A DNA stretch of 64,000 bases from Streptomyces longispororuber. Lineage in GTDB: Bacteria > Actinomycetota > Actinomycetes > Streptomycetales > Streptomycetaceae. Position numbers and translations under genes: made by a program. The DNA lies in NCBI RefSeq assembly GCF_024448165.1, contig NZ_JAMOLN010000015.1, positions 1 to 64,000 on the forward strand, read 5' to 3'. The notes beneath the pieces were generated by a model that was given only the letters and a program-made list of their open reading frames with translations, was not told the origin of the DNA and did not search any database. This document shows, piece after piece, positions 27,439-36,627 of the stretch. Numbering within the stretch: the first letter of the stretch is position 1; each line of letters opens with the position of its first letter.

Positions 27439-28368
27439 TCAGCCCAGGCGCTCCCCGGAGGCGATCCGCACCCCGCGCGCCCAGTCGGCGGCGGCCATCG
27501 GCTTCTTGCCCTGGGCCTGCACCCAGAGCAGCTCGACGGCGTACGAGCCGGTGCCGACGTACAGGTTCTTCTTGCCGACGGCGAGCTCGCCCGGGGCCAG
27601 ATCGGTGCGGTCGGGGACCGGCACGGCGGAGCGCACCTTGAGCCGCTCGCCGCGGAACTCGGTCCACGCGCCGGGCGCCGGGGTGCAGCCGCGCACCACC
27701 CGGTCGACCCGGAGCGCGGGCGCGGCCCAGTCGATCCTGGCGTCCTCCACGGTGATCTTCGGGGCGAGGGAGATCCCGTCGCCGGGCTGCGGCACCGCCT
27801 TCAGGGAGCCGTCCTCGATGCCGTCCATGGTGGCGACGAGCAGCCCCGCGCCCGCGAACGCGAGCCGGGTCAGCAGGTCGCCGCTGGTGTCGGTGGACCG
27901 GACCGCCTCGGTCACCGTGCCGTACACCGGCCCGGAGTCGAGCCCCTCCTCGATGAGAAAGGTGGACGCGCCCGTGATCTCGTCCCCGGCCATGACCGCG
28001 TGCTGCACGGGCGCCGCCCCACGCCAGGCGGGCAGCAGCGAGAAGTGCAGATTGACCCAGCCGCGGGCCGGCACGTCGAGGGCGACGCGCGGCAGCAGCG
28101 CGCCGTACGCGACGACCGGGCAGCAGTCCGGGCCGATCTCGCGCAGCCGGGCGAGGAACTCCTCGTCCCGCGGCTTGGCGGGCTTGAGCACCTCGATGCC
28201 GGCCTCCTCGGCCCGCTCGGCGACCGGGCTCGCGACCATGCGGCGGCCGCGTCCGGCGGGGGCGTCGGGCCGGGTGACGACCGCGGCGACCTCGTGCCGG
28301 TCGGAGGCGATCAGGGCGTCCAGAGCGGGAACGGCGACCTCGGGGGTGCCGGCGAAGACGAGCTTCAT
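27439..28368 (-). CDS. fmt: Methionyl-tRNA formyltransferase
   Basis: A 309-residue enzyme that formylates initiator Met-tRNA from 10-formyl-tetrahydrofolate. [19 protein letters not shown] is the conserved start, [17 protein letters not shown] holds the catalytic Asn-His, and the C-terminal beta-barrel (about 205-305, [15 protein letters not shown]) binds tRNA. It is read with rsmB downstream and priA further upstream, as in other actinobacteria, but here a plus-strand HTH-like gene lies between it and priA. Confidence 0.95.
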   Translation of the reverse strand: MKLVFAGTPEVAVPALDALIASDRHEVAAVVTRPDAPAGRGRRMVASPVAERAEEAGIEVLKPAKPRDEEFLARLREIGPDCCPVVAYGALLPRVALDVPARGWVNLHFSLLPAWRGAAPVQHAVMAGDEITGASTFLIEEGLDSGPVYGTVTEAVRSTDTSGDLLTRLAFAGAGLLVATMDGIEDGSLKAVPQPGDGISLAPKITVEDARIDWAAPALRVDRVVRGCTPAPGAWTEFRGERLKVRSAVPVPDRTDLAPGELAVGKKNLYVGTGSYAVELLWVQAQGKKPMAAADWARGVRIASGERLG

Positions 28369-28659
28369 CGGTGGCTAACGGCCTCTCGGGGCAGGGTCAA
28401 GGGCAGCGCACCAGTCTATGGGGGTTCCGCGCCGCGCACCCAGTCACGTCCGGCTCGGCGGGGGTGGGGGCGCGCGCCGCGACGTGCGCCCCGCGCATAT
28501 GCGGATACGCCCGAACAGCGTGACCCCTCACCGTATGGCGCGTTGGTCAAGAAAGAGTTGACCAACCCACGGGCCGCAATCGCTCAGTCGTCATCACATC
28601 CGGTCGCCTGACGCGGGCGCGGTCCCATCCTTTACATCGCCGGTTCGAGAGGCTTGTTC

Positions 28660-29202
28660 ATGGCCGACCACGCAACCCACGACGCCCAGGCACGGGCCAG
28701 CCTGCACCTCCTGGTGCGGGACATCGAGCGGGTCCGGCGGCAGGTGGACGCGCTGCGCACCCTCACCGCGCAGCTCGGGAACGTCTACCGCCCGCGCCGC
28801 TCCGGCCCCTCCGCGGGGTTCGTCGTCTACGGAAGGGCCCCCGCCCCCACCGTCCGTCTCGCCCAGGAGCTGCGCGACAGCGTCGAGACCCTGGTGACCG
28901 CCGCCGTGGACTTCGACCGTTCGCTGGGCTTCTCGTGGGACGCGGTGGGCTCCGCGCTCGGAGTCACCAAGCAGGCGGTGCACCGCCGTTACGGAGCCCG
29001 CAGGGCCGCCACCCAGGCGGCCGCCGACGCCGAGCGCGCCACGGAGACACCGGCGCCCGCGCGTCCCGCCCTGCCGATGGGCGCGGGTCCGCTGCCGTCG
29101 GTCCCCGCCGCCCGTTCCATGCCGACCCAGCCGACCGCGGGCAGCCCCGTGCTGCGCGAAGAGGCCCGTCCGGGCGCCTTCCCCGGTCCGCGCAACGGCT
29201 GA
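28660..29202 (+). CDS. Conserved small protein with HTH-like segment, function unknown
   Basis: A 180-residue cytoplasmic protein. The N-terminal half is helical ([20 protein letters not shown]); residues about 85-112 ([28 protein letters not shown]) look like a helix-turn-helix of the kind seen in small actinobacterial DNA-binding proteins. The C-terminal 60 residues are Pro/Ala-rich and probably disordered. ATG 28660 has GAGAGG 7 nt upstream. It is divergent from fmt and followed by a strong terminator. A regulatory role is inference. Confidence 0.72.
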   Translation: MADHATHDAQARASLHLLVRDIERVRRQVDALRTLTAQLGNVYRPRRSGPSAGFVVYGRAPAPTVRLAQELRDSVETLVTAAVDFDRSLGFSWDAVGSALGVTKQAVHRRYGARRAATQAAADAERATETPAPARPALPMGAGPLPSVPAARSMPTQPTAGSPVLREEARPGAFPGPRNG

Positions 29203-29213
29203 GTCCGACCCGC

Positions 29214-29251
29214 CCACTGCCTCCCCGCACTCAGGCGCGGGGAGGCAGTGG
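29214..29251 (+). terminator. Strong terminator hairpin after the HTH-like gene
   Basis: Perfect 15-bp arms CCACTGCCTCCCCGC / GCGGGGAGGCAGTGG around an 8-nt loop, 11 bp after the stop. No T-run follows on the plus strand, as is usual in Streptomyces. Confidence 0.8.
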
Positions 29252-29298
29252 TGTGTGCGGAGCCACACTCAGGCACGGGGCGGCGATGGTGTGTGCAC
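29225..29298. repeat. Degenerate direct repeat, 38-bp period
   Basis: The segment beginning CCGCACTCAGGCGCGGGG at 29225 recurs as CCACACTCAGGCACGGGG at 29263, both ending TGGTGTGTGC. The first copy overlaps the right part of the terminator stem. The rest of the 172-bp gap before priA holds nothing further that I can name. Confidence 0.7.
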
Positions 29299-29374
29299 GG
29301 GGTCGTCCGGCATCGGAAGTGCGGTGTGCACGCGCCCGGTTGACGCCCTGGCGTCAGATCGCCTTGACGTCCGG

Positions 29375-31522
29375 TCACCCGATGTCGAGCGGATCCACCC
29401 GCACCCGCACCGGCTCGGTGCCGCCCCGCGCCATCCGGGCGGCCTGCGCCTGCTTCAGGGCGCGGGCGAGGGCCGCGCCGCTGCCGGGCGGCACCCGGAC
29501 CAGGACGCGCTCCCAGTGCTCACCGGGCGGCGGCGCCCCCGGCCTGCGGGCGCCGCCGGGCCCCGCGTCGGGCACCGGGACGGGGCCCAGCACCTCGGCG
29601 TCCGGGGGCAGTTCGACCACCCGGAGGAAGTCGGCGAGCGCGTCCGGGACGCCGGCCACCGCCGCCATCCGCGACACCGGCGGGAACCCCAGCTCGGCCC
29701 GGTCGGCCAGCTCCCGGACGGCGTGGCCCACCGGGTCCCACCGGACCAGGGCCTGCACGGGGCGCAGCGTCGGCTCGGCGACGACGACCACGGTGCCGCC
29801 CGCCTCCTGAGGCCGGACCAGCGCGGCCGCGCCGATCCACCGCCGCAGCGCGTCCTCGCCCGCCCGCAGGTCGGGCCGCCCGAGCATCGCCCAGCCGTCG
29901 AGCAGCAGCGCGGCGGCGTACCCCCCTTCGGCGACGGGCTCGGCGCCCGGCGTGCTCACGACGAGCGCGGGCGCCCCTGACACGGTGTCGAGCACCTGCT
30001 CGCGTCCCGACGTGCGCACCGGCACGGCGGGAAACGCCCGCCCCAGCTCCTCGGCGGTCCGCCGCGCCCCGACGACCTGCGCCCGCAGCCGGGTGCCTCC
30101 GCACGCGGCGCAGTGCCAGTGCGCCTCCTCGCGCCCGCACCAGCCGCAGGCCAGCGTCCCGGTCGACTCCCGCGCCTCCAGCGGTCCCGCGCAGTGCCGG
30201 CACCGGGCTGGCTCGCGGCACTGCTGGCAGGCGAGCCTCGGCACATAACCCCTGCGGGGCACCTGCACGAGGACAGGACCGTCCCGCAGCGCCGTCCGCG
30301 CGACCTCCCACGCGAGGCTGGGCAGCCGGGCGGCGCGCGCGGCCTCGTCCCGTGCGACGTCCAGGTCGCCCACGGTCCTGACGAGCGGAGCGGTGCGCCG
30401 CACCACCTCGCGGGGCGCGGCGACGGCGGCGGCCCAGCCGCTGCGCACCAGCTGCGCCGCTTCCACGGTGCAGCTCCAACTCCCCAGCAGGAAGGCGCAC
30501 TTGTCCCGGGAGGCGCGCAGCTCCAGCACTTCCCGCACATGCGGGAAGGGGGCGTGGTCGTCGCTGTGGTGGGAGTCGCCGTCGTCCCACACCACGACGA
30601 GGCCCACATCGCGTACGGGCGCGAACATGGCGGCCCGCGTCCCCACCACGGCCCGGACGGCCCCCCGCCGCACGGCGAGCCACTCCGAGTACCGGCGCTG
30701 CTGCCCCGCGTCGGCGGTCAGCAGGGCGTGCTGCCCCGGCCCCAGCACGTCCCCCAACGCCTGGTCGACCCGCGCGGCGAGCCGCACCGTCGGCACGACG
30801 ACCAGGGCTCCCCGCCCCGACGCGAGCGTCGCCTGCACGGCCCGCGCGATCTCCTCGGCCCACTCGGGCCCGGGCAGCGCGGTCCACACGGCCCGCGGCG
30901 CCCCGCCCGAGGCGAGCGAGGCGAGCAGGTCGGCGCCCCGCTCGTACCGCCGCCACGAACCGGGATCGGGCGCGACGGGCCGTGGCGGCGGCGCCGGGAA
31001 CTCGCGCGCCTCGGCCTTCGCGTGCCGCGGCGGAATCGCCAGCTGCAGCACGTCGGCCAGGCTCCCCGCATACCGGTCGGCGACGGCCCGCGTCAGCCCG
31101 AGCACCTCCGGGTCGAGCACCGGCTCCGGCGACAGCACCTGCGCCAGGGCGGCGAGCGGCCCCTGGTACTCGGCCTCGGCCACCCGCTCGACCAGGAACC
31201 CGTCGATCAGGCCGCCGCCCTCGCGCCGCCCGTCCCGCACGTTCCTCGACCCGGCCCCGAACCGCACCCGCACCCGCACCCCCGGCTGGGCCACGGCATC
31301 CAGCTCCTGGGGCACCGCGTACTCGAAGTACCGGTCCAGATGCAGCACGCCCTTGTCCACGAGCACTCGCGCGACCGGCAACTCCTCGGCCAGCGCGGCC
31401 CCCCGCCACGTCCGCGGCTTGGCCTTCGGCGCCTTGGCCCTGCGCACGCTCTCCCGAATCAACGCCAACTGCTCCGGCTCGCCTCCGGCAGGCTCGTCGG
31501 GGGTGTCGTTCTCGCTGCTCAC
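29375..31522 (-). CDS. priA: PriA-like primosomal protein without helicase motifs
   Basis: A 715-residue protein of the PriA family, which restarts stalled replication forks. The N-terminal DNA 3'-end-binding region (about 45-160) and paired zinc motifs (CQQCREPARCRHC, then CGWCGREEAHWHCAAC, about 430-475) are clear. The Walker A GxTGSGKT is replaced by ALPGPEWAEEI and the DEEH box by VWDDGDSHH, so ATP hydrolysis is unlikely; this loss is known in actinobacterial PriA. GTG 31522 is preferred, with TAGGA 8 nt upstream; ATG 31552 has no ribosome binding site. It lies downstream of metK as usual, except for the inserted XRE gene. Confidence 0.9.
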   Translation of the reverse strand: MSSENDTPDEPAGGEPEQLALIRESVRRAKAPKAKPRTWRGAALAEELPVARVLVDKGVLHLDRYFEYAVPQELDAVAQPGVRVRVRFGAGSRNVRDGRREGGGLIDGFLVERVAEAEYQGPLAALAQVLSPEPVLDPEVLGLTRAVADRYAGSLADVLQLAIPPRHAKAEAREFPAPPPRPVAPDPGSWRRYERGADLLASLASGGAPRAVWTALPGPEWAEEIARAVQATLASGRGALVVVPTVRLAARVDQALGDVLGPGQHALLTADAGQQRRYSEWLAVRRGAVRAVVGTRAAMFAPVRDVGLVVVWDDGDSHHSDDHAPFPHVREVLELRASRDKCAFLLGSWSCTVEAAQLVRSGWAAAVAAPREVVRRTAPLVRTVGDLDVARDEAARAARLPSLAWEVARTALRDGPVLVQVPRRGYVPRLACQQCREPARCRHCAGPLEARESTGTLACGWCGREEAHWHCAACGGTRLRAQVVGARRTAEELGRAFPAVPVRTSGREQVLDTVSGAPALVVSTPGAEPVAEGGYAAALLLDGWAMLGRPDLRAGEDALRRWIGAAALVRPQEAGGTVVVVAEPTLRPVQALVRWDPVGHAVRELADRAELGFPPVSRMAAVAGVPDALADFLRVVELPPDAEVLGPVPVPDAGPGGARRPGAPPPGEHWERVLVRVPPGSGAALARALKQAQAARMARGGTEPVRVRVDPLDIG

Positions 31523-31811
31523 GCCTGCATTCCTACCAGAGGGGGCTGACATCGGGCCGGGTCAGGACCGTCAGGCGGGCGGCCCCACCACTCGGCCTCC
31601 GTTGCCGCAACAGCGCCCGACCGGCCAATTCCGCCCGTGATCCAGACGCGACGCCGGGCACGACCGCCGCGTCCGGCTCGATCCAGGTATCTCAACTGGA
31701 AACGGGAAACACCGGTCGTGCCCTTGCTCGTGTCATCGCCGGGAGCCGACGCTGGCTGCCGACGACAGCCACTCCGGGGCGAGTCACCGGTGTCGGGCAT
31801 GAGGGGGGAAC

Positions 31812-32312
31812 ATGCTGGGAGGGGCACCGCCGTTCGGCGCCGAACTGCGCCGCTTACGCATGGCCGCGGGACTGACGTTGGCGGAGTTCGCTGCCGCAGT
31901 CCACTACAGCAAGGGCCAGATCAGCAAGGTCGAGACGGGCCGCAAGCGAGCGTCGGCCGAGTTCGCCCGGCTCTGCGACGCGGCTCTCGACGCGGCTCTC
32001 GACGCGGACGGCACACTGATCGGGCTCGTGCCCTCCGCACCGCCCCCGGCGCACCGCCCGGCAGAACCCGGCTCTCCGAAGACCCCCGACCACGCTCCGT
32101 CGACCTGGTCCACGCCGACCCGGCGCGAACGGCTCTGCGGCAACCGGCAGGCCCGAGGACCTGTGACAACGCGAAGGCCCGGCCCTCCCGAAGGAGAGCC
32201 GGGCCCGGCAGTGGTCGGAGGGGACTACAGCCCCGCGGCCTTGCGCAGCGCGTCCACGCGGTCCGTCTTCTCCCAGGTGAAGTCGGGCAGCGCGCGCCCG
32301 AAGTGGCCGTAG
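31812..32312 (+). pseudogene. XRE-family HTH regulator, probably truncated; TTA codon
   Basis: The N-terminal 70 residues are a good Xre/Cro HTH (FGAELRRLRMAAGLTLAEF, then YSKGQISKVETGRKR). After GTLIGLVPSAPPPAH the reading becomes Pro/Arg-rich, runs through the metK terminator hairpin and ends 88 bp inside the 3' end of metK on the opposite strand. Homologues I recall continue into a large C-terminal domain, so this looks like a remnant whose tail was lost, or a short gene with an unusual end. Codon 15 is TTA (31854-31856). A 12-bp direct repeat (31977-32000) duplicates the residues DAAL. It splits the usual metK-priA neighbourhood. Confidence 0.55.
32175..32204 (-). terminator. metK terminator hairpin
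   Basis: Arms GGCCCGGCCCTCC and GGAGAGCCGGGCC (one mismatch) around a 4-nt loop, 20 bp beyond the metK stop. Confidence 0.8.
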
Positions 32313-33433
32313 GCGGCCGTCTGGGAGTAGATCGGGCGGAGCAGGTCGAGGTCTCGGATGATCGCGGCCGGACGGAGGTCGAAGACCTCGGTGATCGCGG
32401 CCTCGATCTTGTCCGTGTCGACCGTCGCCGTGCCGAAGGTCTCGACGAACAGACCGACCGGCTCGGCCTTGCCGATCGCGTACGCGACCTGGACCTCGCA
32501 GCGGGCGGCGAGGCCGGCGGCGACGACGTTCTTGGCGACCCAGCGCATCGCGTACGCGGCGGAGCGGTCGACCTTCGACGGGTCCTTGCCGGAGAAGGCG
32601 CCGCCGCCGTGGCGGGCGTAGCCGCCGTACGTGTCGATGATGATCTTGCGGCCGGTGAGGCCGGCGTCGCCCATCGGGCCGCCGATCTCGAAGCGGCCGG
32701 TGGGGTTGACCAGGAGGCGGTAGCCCTCGGTCTCCAGCTTGATGCCGTCGTCCAGGAGCGCCTTGAGCTCGGGCTCGACCACGAATTCGCGGATGTCGGG
32801 CGCGAGGAGCGAGTCCAGGTCGATGTCCGACGCGTGCTGCGAGGAGACGACGACCGTGTCGAGGCGGACGGCCTTGTCGCCGTCGTACTCGATGGTGACC
32901 TGGGTCTTACCGTCCGGGCGGAGGTAGGGGATCGTGCCGTTCTTGCGGACCTCGGACAGGCGGCGCGACAGGCGGTGCGCGAGGTGGATCGGGAGCGGCA
33001 TGAGCTCCGGCGTCTCGTCGCACGCGTAGCCGAACATCAGGCCCTGGTCGCCCGCGCCCTGCTTGTCGAGCTCGTCGTCGTCGCCCTCGACGCGCTTCTC
33101 GTACGCCGTGTCGACGCCCTGCGCGATGTCCGGGGACTGCGAGCCGATGGAGACGGAGACGCCGCAGGACGCGCCGTCGAAGCCCTTCTTCGACGAGTCG
33201 TAGCCGATCTCGAGGATCTTCTCGCGCACGAGCTGCGCGATCGGCGCGTACGCCTTGGTGGTGACCTCGCCGGCCACGTGCACGAGGCCCGTGGTGATCA
33301 GCGTCTCGACGGCCACGCGGGACGTGGGGTCCTCACGCAGCAGTGCGTCGAGAATGGTGTCGCTGATCTGGTCAGCGATCTTGTCGGGGTGACCCTCGGT
33401 CACGGACTCCGAGGTGAACAGGCGACGGGACAC
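32225..33433 (-). CDS. metK: S-adenosylmethionine synthetase
   Basis: A 402-residue enzyme making SAM from methionine and [23 protein letters not shown] is the conserved start (His of GHPDK in catalysis), [12 protein letters not shown] the signature, and [19 protein letters not shown] the phosphate-binding lysine region. GTG 33433 is preceded by AGGGAG. It follows coaBC with a 289-bp gap that must hold its promoter; that gap shows a 10-bp hairpin next to coaBC and no other clear element. SAM supply links it to the methyltransferases and secondary metabolism. Confidence 0.96.
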   Translation of the reverse strand: MSRRLFTSESVTEGHPDKIADQISDTILDALLREDPTSRVAVETLITTGLVHVAGEVTTKAYAPIAQLVREKILEIGYDSSKKGFDGASCGVSVSIGSQSPDIAQGVDTAYEKRVEGDDDELDKQGAGDQGLMFGYACDETPELMPLPIHLAHRLSRRLSEVRKNGTIPYLRPDGKTQVTIEYDGDKAVRLDTVVVSSQHASDIDLDSLLAPDIREFVVEPELKALLDDGIKLETEGYRLLVNPTGRFEIGGPMGDAGLTGRKIIIDTYGGYARHGGGAFSGKDPSKVDRSAAYAMRWVAKNVVAAGLAARCEVQVAYAIGKAEPVGLFVETFGTATVDTDKIEAAITEVFDLRPAAIIRDLDLLRPIYSQTAAYGHFGRALPDFTWEKTDRVDALRKAAGL

Positions 33434-33670
33434 AACGCTCCCTGTGGTTGCAGCGGCTGCTGGCTGATCATTGAAGGACGGGCCGGGGGCTGCGCCTGGC
33501 ACCGTCCGGGAACAGTTTATCGGTCGTGCTCGGCCGCCGGACCACGCGTCTCGCCACTTGGGAGCGCTGTGACCTGCGACACCGCATTCTCCGATACGAC
33601 GATCGGTCTTCGGAAGGGTGCGGGGCGCCCGAAATTCCCGCGTTTCCGGGGGTTCGAGGCACCCGAAGGG

Positions 33671-33715
33671 GCGAACGTGGAATTCCGGTCCCTCTGGGGT
33701 GCGAGCCACGTTCGC
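33671..33715 (-). other. Inverted repeat after coaBC
   Basis: Perfect 10-bp arms GCGAACGTGG / CCACGTTCGC with a 25-nt loop, 7 bp beyond the coaBC stop. The long loop makes it a weak terminator candidate or a protein-binding dyad. Confidence 0.4.
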
Positions 33716-33722
33716 GAATTCT

Positions 33723-34931
33723 TTACCGGGCCGGCAGGCGGCGCACGACCTCGTCCCAGATCTGGTCGGCGAGCGCTTCCTTCGGGCCGTACGGGACGGG
33801 GGTCTCGGTGCCGTCGGCGCCCAGGATCACGGCTTCGTTCTCCTCGGAGCCGAAGGTCTTGCGCTCCCCGACCTCGTTGACGACGAGCAGGTCGCAGCCC
33901 TTGCGGGCGAGCTTGGCGCGGCCGTTGGCGAGGACGTCGTCGGTCTCGGCGGCGAAGCCGACGACCAGCTGACCGGGGCGGGGCCGGTCGCCGGAGATCT
34001 CGGCGAGGATGTCCGGGTTGCGGACCAGCGCGATCGGCGCCGGGTTCTCGCCGTCCTTCTTCTTGATCTTGCCGGTGGCGTAGGTCTCCGGGCGGAAGTC
34101 CGCCACGGCCGCGGCCATCACGACCGCGTCGGCGTCGGCGGCCGCCTTGAGGACGGCCTCCCGCAGCTGCACGGCGGTGCCCACGTGGACGACGTCGACG
34201 CCGGCCGGGTCGGGCAGCGCCGCGTTCGCCGACAGCAGCGTGACGCGGGCGCCGCGGGCGGCGGCCGTCCGGGCCAGCGCGTAGCCCTGCTTGCCGGAGG
34301 AGCGGTTGCCGAGGAAGCGGACCGGGTCCAGGGGTTCGCGGGTGCCGCCGGCGCTGATGACGACGTGCTGCCCGGCGAGGTCCTGCGGTGCGGCGCCGCG
34401 GGCCAGGACGCGGCGTACGTACTCGAAGATCTCGGCCGGGTCGGGGAAGCGGCCCTTGCCGGTGTCCACGCCGGTCAGCCGGCCGACGGCCGGCTCGATG
34501 ACGCGGGCGCCGCGGCGGCGCAGCGTGGCGACGTTCTCCTGGGTCGCCGGGTGCTCCCACATCTCGGTGTGCATGGCGGGGGCGAAGACGACCGGACAGC
34601 GGGCGGTGAGCAGGGTGTTCGTCAGGAGGTCGTCGGCCAGGCCGTGGGCGGCCTTGGCGAGCATGTCGGCGGTGGCCGGGGCGACGATCACGAGGTCCGC
34701 GTGCTGGCCGATCCGGACGTGCGGGACTTCGTGGACGGAGTCCCAGACCTCGGTGGAGACGGGGTTGCCGGAGAGCGCGGACCAGGTCGCGGCGCCGACG
34801 AAGTGCAGCGCCGATTCGGTGGGCACGACGCGCACGTCGTGGCCGGACTCCGTCAGCCGACGCAGCAGTTCGCACGCCTTGTAGGCGGCGATCCCACCAC
34901 TGACTCCCAGAACGACCTTCGGCTTGGACAC
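33723..34931 (-). CDS. coaBC: Bifunctional CoaB-CoaC (PPC synthetase/decarboxylase)
   Basis: A 402-residue coenzyme A biosynthesis enzyme. The N-terminal flavoprotein half (about 1-180) has [38 protein letters not shown] (catalytic His) and PAMHTEMW, the actinobacterial form of PxMNxxMW. The C-terminal CoaB half (about 185-400) has [30 protein letters not shown] and the Lys pair of GKIKKKDG. The Cys reported in E. coli CoaC (LACGD region) is absent here ([12 protein letters not shown]). GTG 34931 has GGGGAG upstream. It is separated from rpoZ by a terminator. Confidence 0.93.
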   Translation of the reverse strand: MSKPKVVLGVSGGIAAYKACELLRRLTESGHDVRVVPTESALHFVGAATWSALSGNPVSTEVWDSVHEVPHVRIGQHADLVIVAPATADMLAKAAHGLADDLLTNTLLTARCPVVFAPAMHTEMWEHPATQENVATLRRRGARVIEPAVGRLTGVDTGKGRFPDPAEIFEYVRRVLARGAAPQDLAGQHVVISAGGTREPLDPVRFLGNRSSGKQGYALARTAAARGARVTLLSANAALPDPAGVDVVHVGTAVQLREAVLKAAADADAVVMAAAVADFRPETYATGKIKKKDGENPAPIALVRNPDILAEISGDRPRPGQLVVGFAAETDDVLANGRAKLARKGCDLLVVNEVGERKTFGSEENEAVILGADGTETPVPYGPKEALADQIWDEVVRRLPAR

Positions 34932-34987
34932 CGGCTCTCCCCTGAATCCGCTGCGTACGAGGAAACGTACGACTCCATGACACACCA

Positions 34988-35016
34988 CAGGCCCGGCAGT
35001 CGCGCTGCCGGGCCTG
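34988..35016 (-). terminator. Terminator hairpin after rpoZ
   Basis: Perfect 12-bp arms CAGGCCCGGCAG / CTGCCGGGCCTG around TCGCG, 32 bp beyond the rpoZ stop; it probably ends the sIHF-gmk-rpoZ transcript. Confidence 0.75.
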
Positions 35017-35048
35017 GGATGACGTGAAAACTGTCGAGACGACGTGCG

Positions 35049-35321
35049 TTACTGCGCCGGGCCCTCGATGGCCTCGGACGTCAGCAGACCCGCGTTGATC
35101 TCACGAAGGGCGATCGAGAGCGGCTTCTCGTGGACGTGCGTGTCCACCAGCGGGCCGACGTACTCGAGCAGGCCCTCACCGAGCTGCGAGTAGTACGCGT
35201 TGATCTGACGCGCGCGCTTGGCGGCGTAGATGACCAGGCTGTACTTCGAGTCGGTTGCTTCGAGGAGCTCATCAATCGGCGGGTTGATGATGCCCTCGGG
35301 CGCGGTAATGGAAGAGGACAC
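35049..35321 (-). CDS. rpoZ: RNA polymerase omega subunit
   Basis: A 90-residue omega subunit that helps beta-prime fold and assemble. [20 protein letters not shown] and [17 protein letters not shown] are the conserved core. Streptomyces omega also affects development and antibiotic production. GTG 35321 has GGAAGG six nt upstream. It lies 53 bp downstream of gmk; the gap holds a small 7-bp hairpin (35343-35361). Confidence 0.95.
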   Translation of the reverse strand: MSSSITAPEGIINPPIDELLEATDSKYSLVIYAAKRARQINAYYSQLGEGLLEYVGPLVDTHVHEKPLSIALREINAGLLTSEAIEGPAQ

Positions 35322-35374
35322 TCTCTGCCTTCCGATGGGGGCCGGAACCGGAGGGGTTCCGACTGGGGTAAAGA

Positions 35375-35932
35375 TCAAAGAACTTTCATCAAGGCTAGCA
35401 GCTCACGCGCTACGCCCTCGACGGAGGTATTGACAAGGGTCGTGTCGAACTCCGCCTCGGCGGCCAGCTCCACCTTCGCGGCCTCGAGCCTGCGCTCGAT
35501 GACCTCAGGCGCCTCGGTGCCGCGCCCGGTGAGCCGACGGACCAGCTCGTCCCAGCTCGGCGGTGCGAGGAAGACCAGCTGCGCCTCGGGCATCGACTCG
35601 CGGACCAGGCGAGCGCCCTGGAGATCGATCTCGAGGAGGACCGGCTCGCCCGCTTCCAGGCGGTCGAGCACGGCGCGCCGTGGCGTGCCGTAGCGGTTGC
35701 CCGCGAACTCGGCCCACTCAAGGAGCTCGCCGTTGGCGATCAGCTTGTCCATCTCCTCGTCGGTGACGAAGAAGTACTGGACTCCGTGCTTCTCGCCCGG
35801 GCGCGGCTTGCGGGTCGTCGCCGACACCGAGAGCCAGACCTCGGGGTGTTCCTTGCGCATATGAGCGACGACCGTGCTCTTGCCGACTCCAGAGGGGCCG
35901 GAGAGCACGGTCAGCCGCGGACGTTCACTCAT
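35375..35932 (-). CDS. gmk: Guanylate kinase
   Basis: A 185-residue kinase converting GMP to [16 protein letters not shown] (about 10-22) is the P-loop; [20 protein letters not shown] and [14 protein letters not shown] are the GMP-binding and Walker B regions. ATG 35932. It lies 61 bp downstream of sIHF on the same strand, the order found in other Streptomyces. Confidence 0.96.
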   Translation of the reverse strand: MSERPRLTVLSGPSGVGKSTVVAHMRKEHPEVWLSVSATTRKPRPGEKHGVQYFFVTDEEMDKLIANGELLEWAEFAGNRYGTPRRAVLDRLEAGEPVLLEIDLQGARLVRESMPEAQLVFLAPPSWDELVRRLTGRGTEAPEVIERRLEAAKVELAAEAEFDTTLVNTSVEGVARELLALMKVL

Positions 35933-35993
35933 GCAGCGATTATTCCAGTTGTTCCGGAGTGCCGGGACCAGCCCTGGGGCCGGTGACCGTCAC

Positions 35994-36317
35994 TCAGGCG
36001 CCGGTGCTGCCGAACTCGCGCTCCAGGGAGGCGATCTGGTTGGAACCGAGACCGCGCACCCGGCGGGATTCGGAGATCCCGAGGCGCTCCATGATCTGCT
36101 TGGCGCGGACCTTGCCCACGCCCGGCAGGGACTCGAGGAGGGCGGAGACCTTCATCTTTCCGATGACGTCGTTCTCCTGGCCCTGCTTGATGACCTCGTG
36201 AAGGGAGGCGCCGGAGTGCTTGAGTCGATTCTTGACCTCGGCCCGCTCCCGGCGAGCCGCGGCGGCCTTTTCGAGCGCGGCTGCGCGCTGTTCAGGGGTA
36301 AGGGGCGGAAGAGCCAC
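35994..36317 (-). CDS. Integration host factor, actinobacterial type (sIHF)
   Basis: A 107-residue nucleoid-associated protein. A charged N-terminal helix (QRAAALEKAAAARRERAEVK) is followed by a helix-two-turn-helix DNA-binding region with SLPGVGKVRAKQIMERLGI near residues 64-82. The length equals that of S. coelicolor sIHF, which affects topology, sporulation and antibiotic production. GTG 36317 follows GAGGTG. It is the first gene of the sIHF-gmk-rpoZ run, so the promoter should lie in 36318-36627. Confidence 0.92.
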   Translation of the reverse strand: MALPPLTPEQRAAALEKAAAARRERAEVKNRLKHSGASLHEVIKQGQENDVIGKMKVSALLESLPGVGKVRAKQIMERLGISESRRVRGLGSNQIASLEREFGSTGA

Positions 36318-36627
36318 GCCTACGTCACCTCGGATGTCGAACTGTCGGATACGGACCGGTGAGGAACCTAGTCGCCCCACACCTGGGGAGCAACGTGCAA
36401 TGCGCTTGCCCGTTCGCTCTCGTCGGAGACTAGCGGCCAAGGCCGTCCGAGTCAGCGAGAACAGCGGAAAAGTCCTGGTCAGCCTCCATCGAGTCCGACA
36501 TTTAGGGCAAAACGGCGGTGAAATCGGTCAGGATTCGTACGCGAAGCCCAAGGTCGGCACGGAGTGCCACCACGCGGAAGGCGTCGAACGGCCTTCCGCG
36601 GGTGCTCCGGCAGACCTCCGAGGAGCG
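36318..36627. other. 310-bp intergenic region between sIHF and pyrF
   Basis: Holds the pyrF terminator (36573-36600) and presumably the sIHF promoter. The middle is relatively AT-rich for this genome (ACATTTAGGGCAAAA around 36498). I see no convincing small gene. Confidence 0.5.
36573..36600 (-). terminator. Terminator hairpin after pyrF (end of pyr operon)
   Basis: Perfect 10-bp arms CGCGGAAGGC / GCCTTCCGCG around an 8-nt loop, 27 bp beyond the pyrF stop. Confidence 0.75.

Noticed and set aside
33640-33670. GGGGTTCGAGGCACC resembling a tRNA T-arm
   Set aside because: No acceptor stem, anticodon arm or D-arm of matching geometry could be placed around it.
33434-33722. Possible SAM riboswitch before metK
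   Set aside because: I could not find a conserved SAM-box core or terminator/antiterminator pair; the only clear stem belongs next to the coaBC end.
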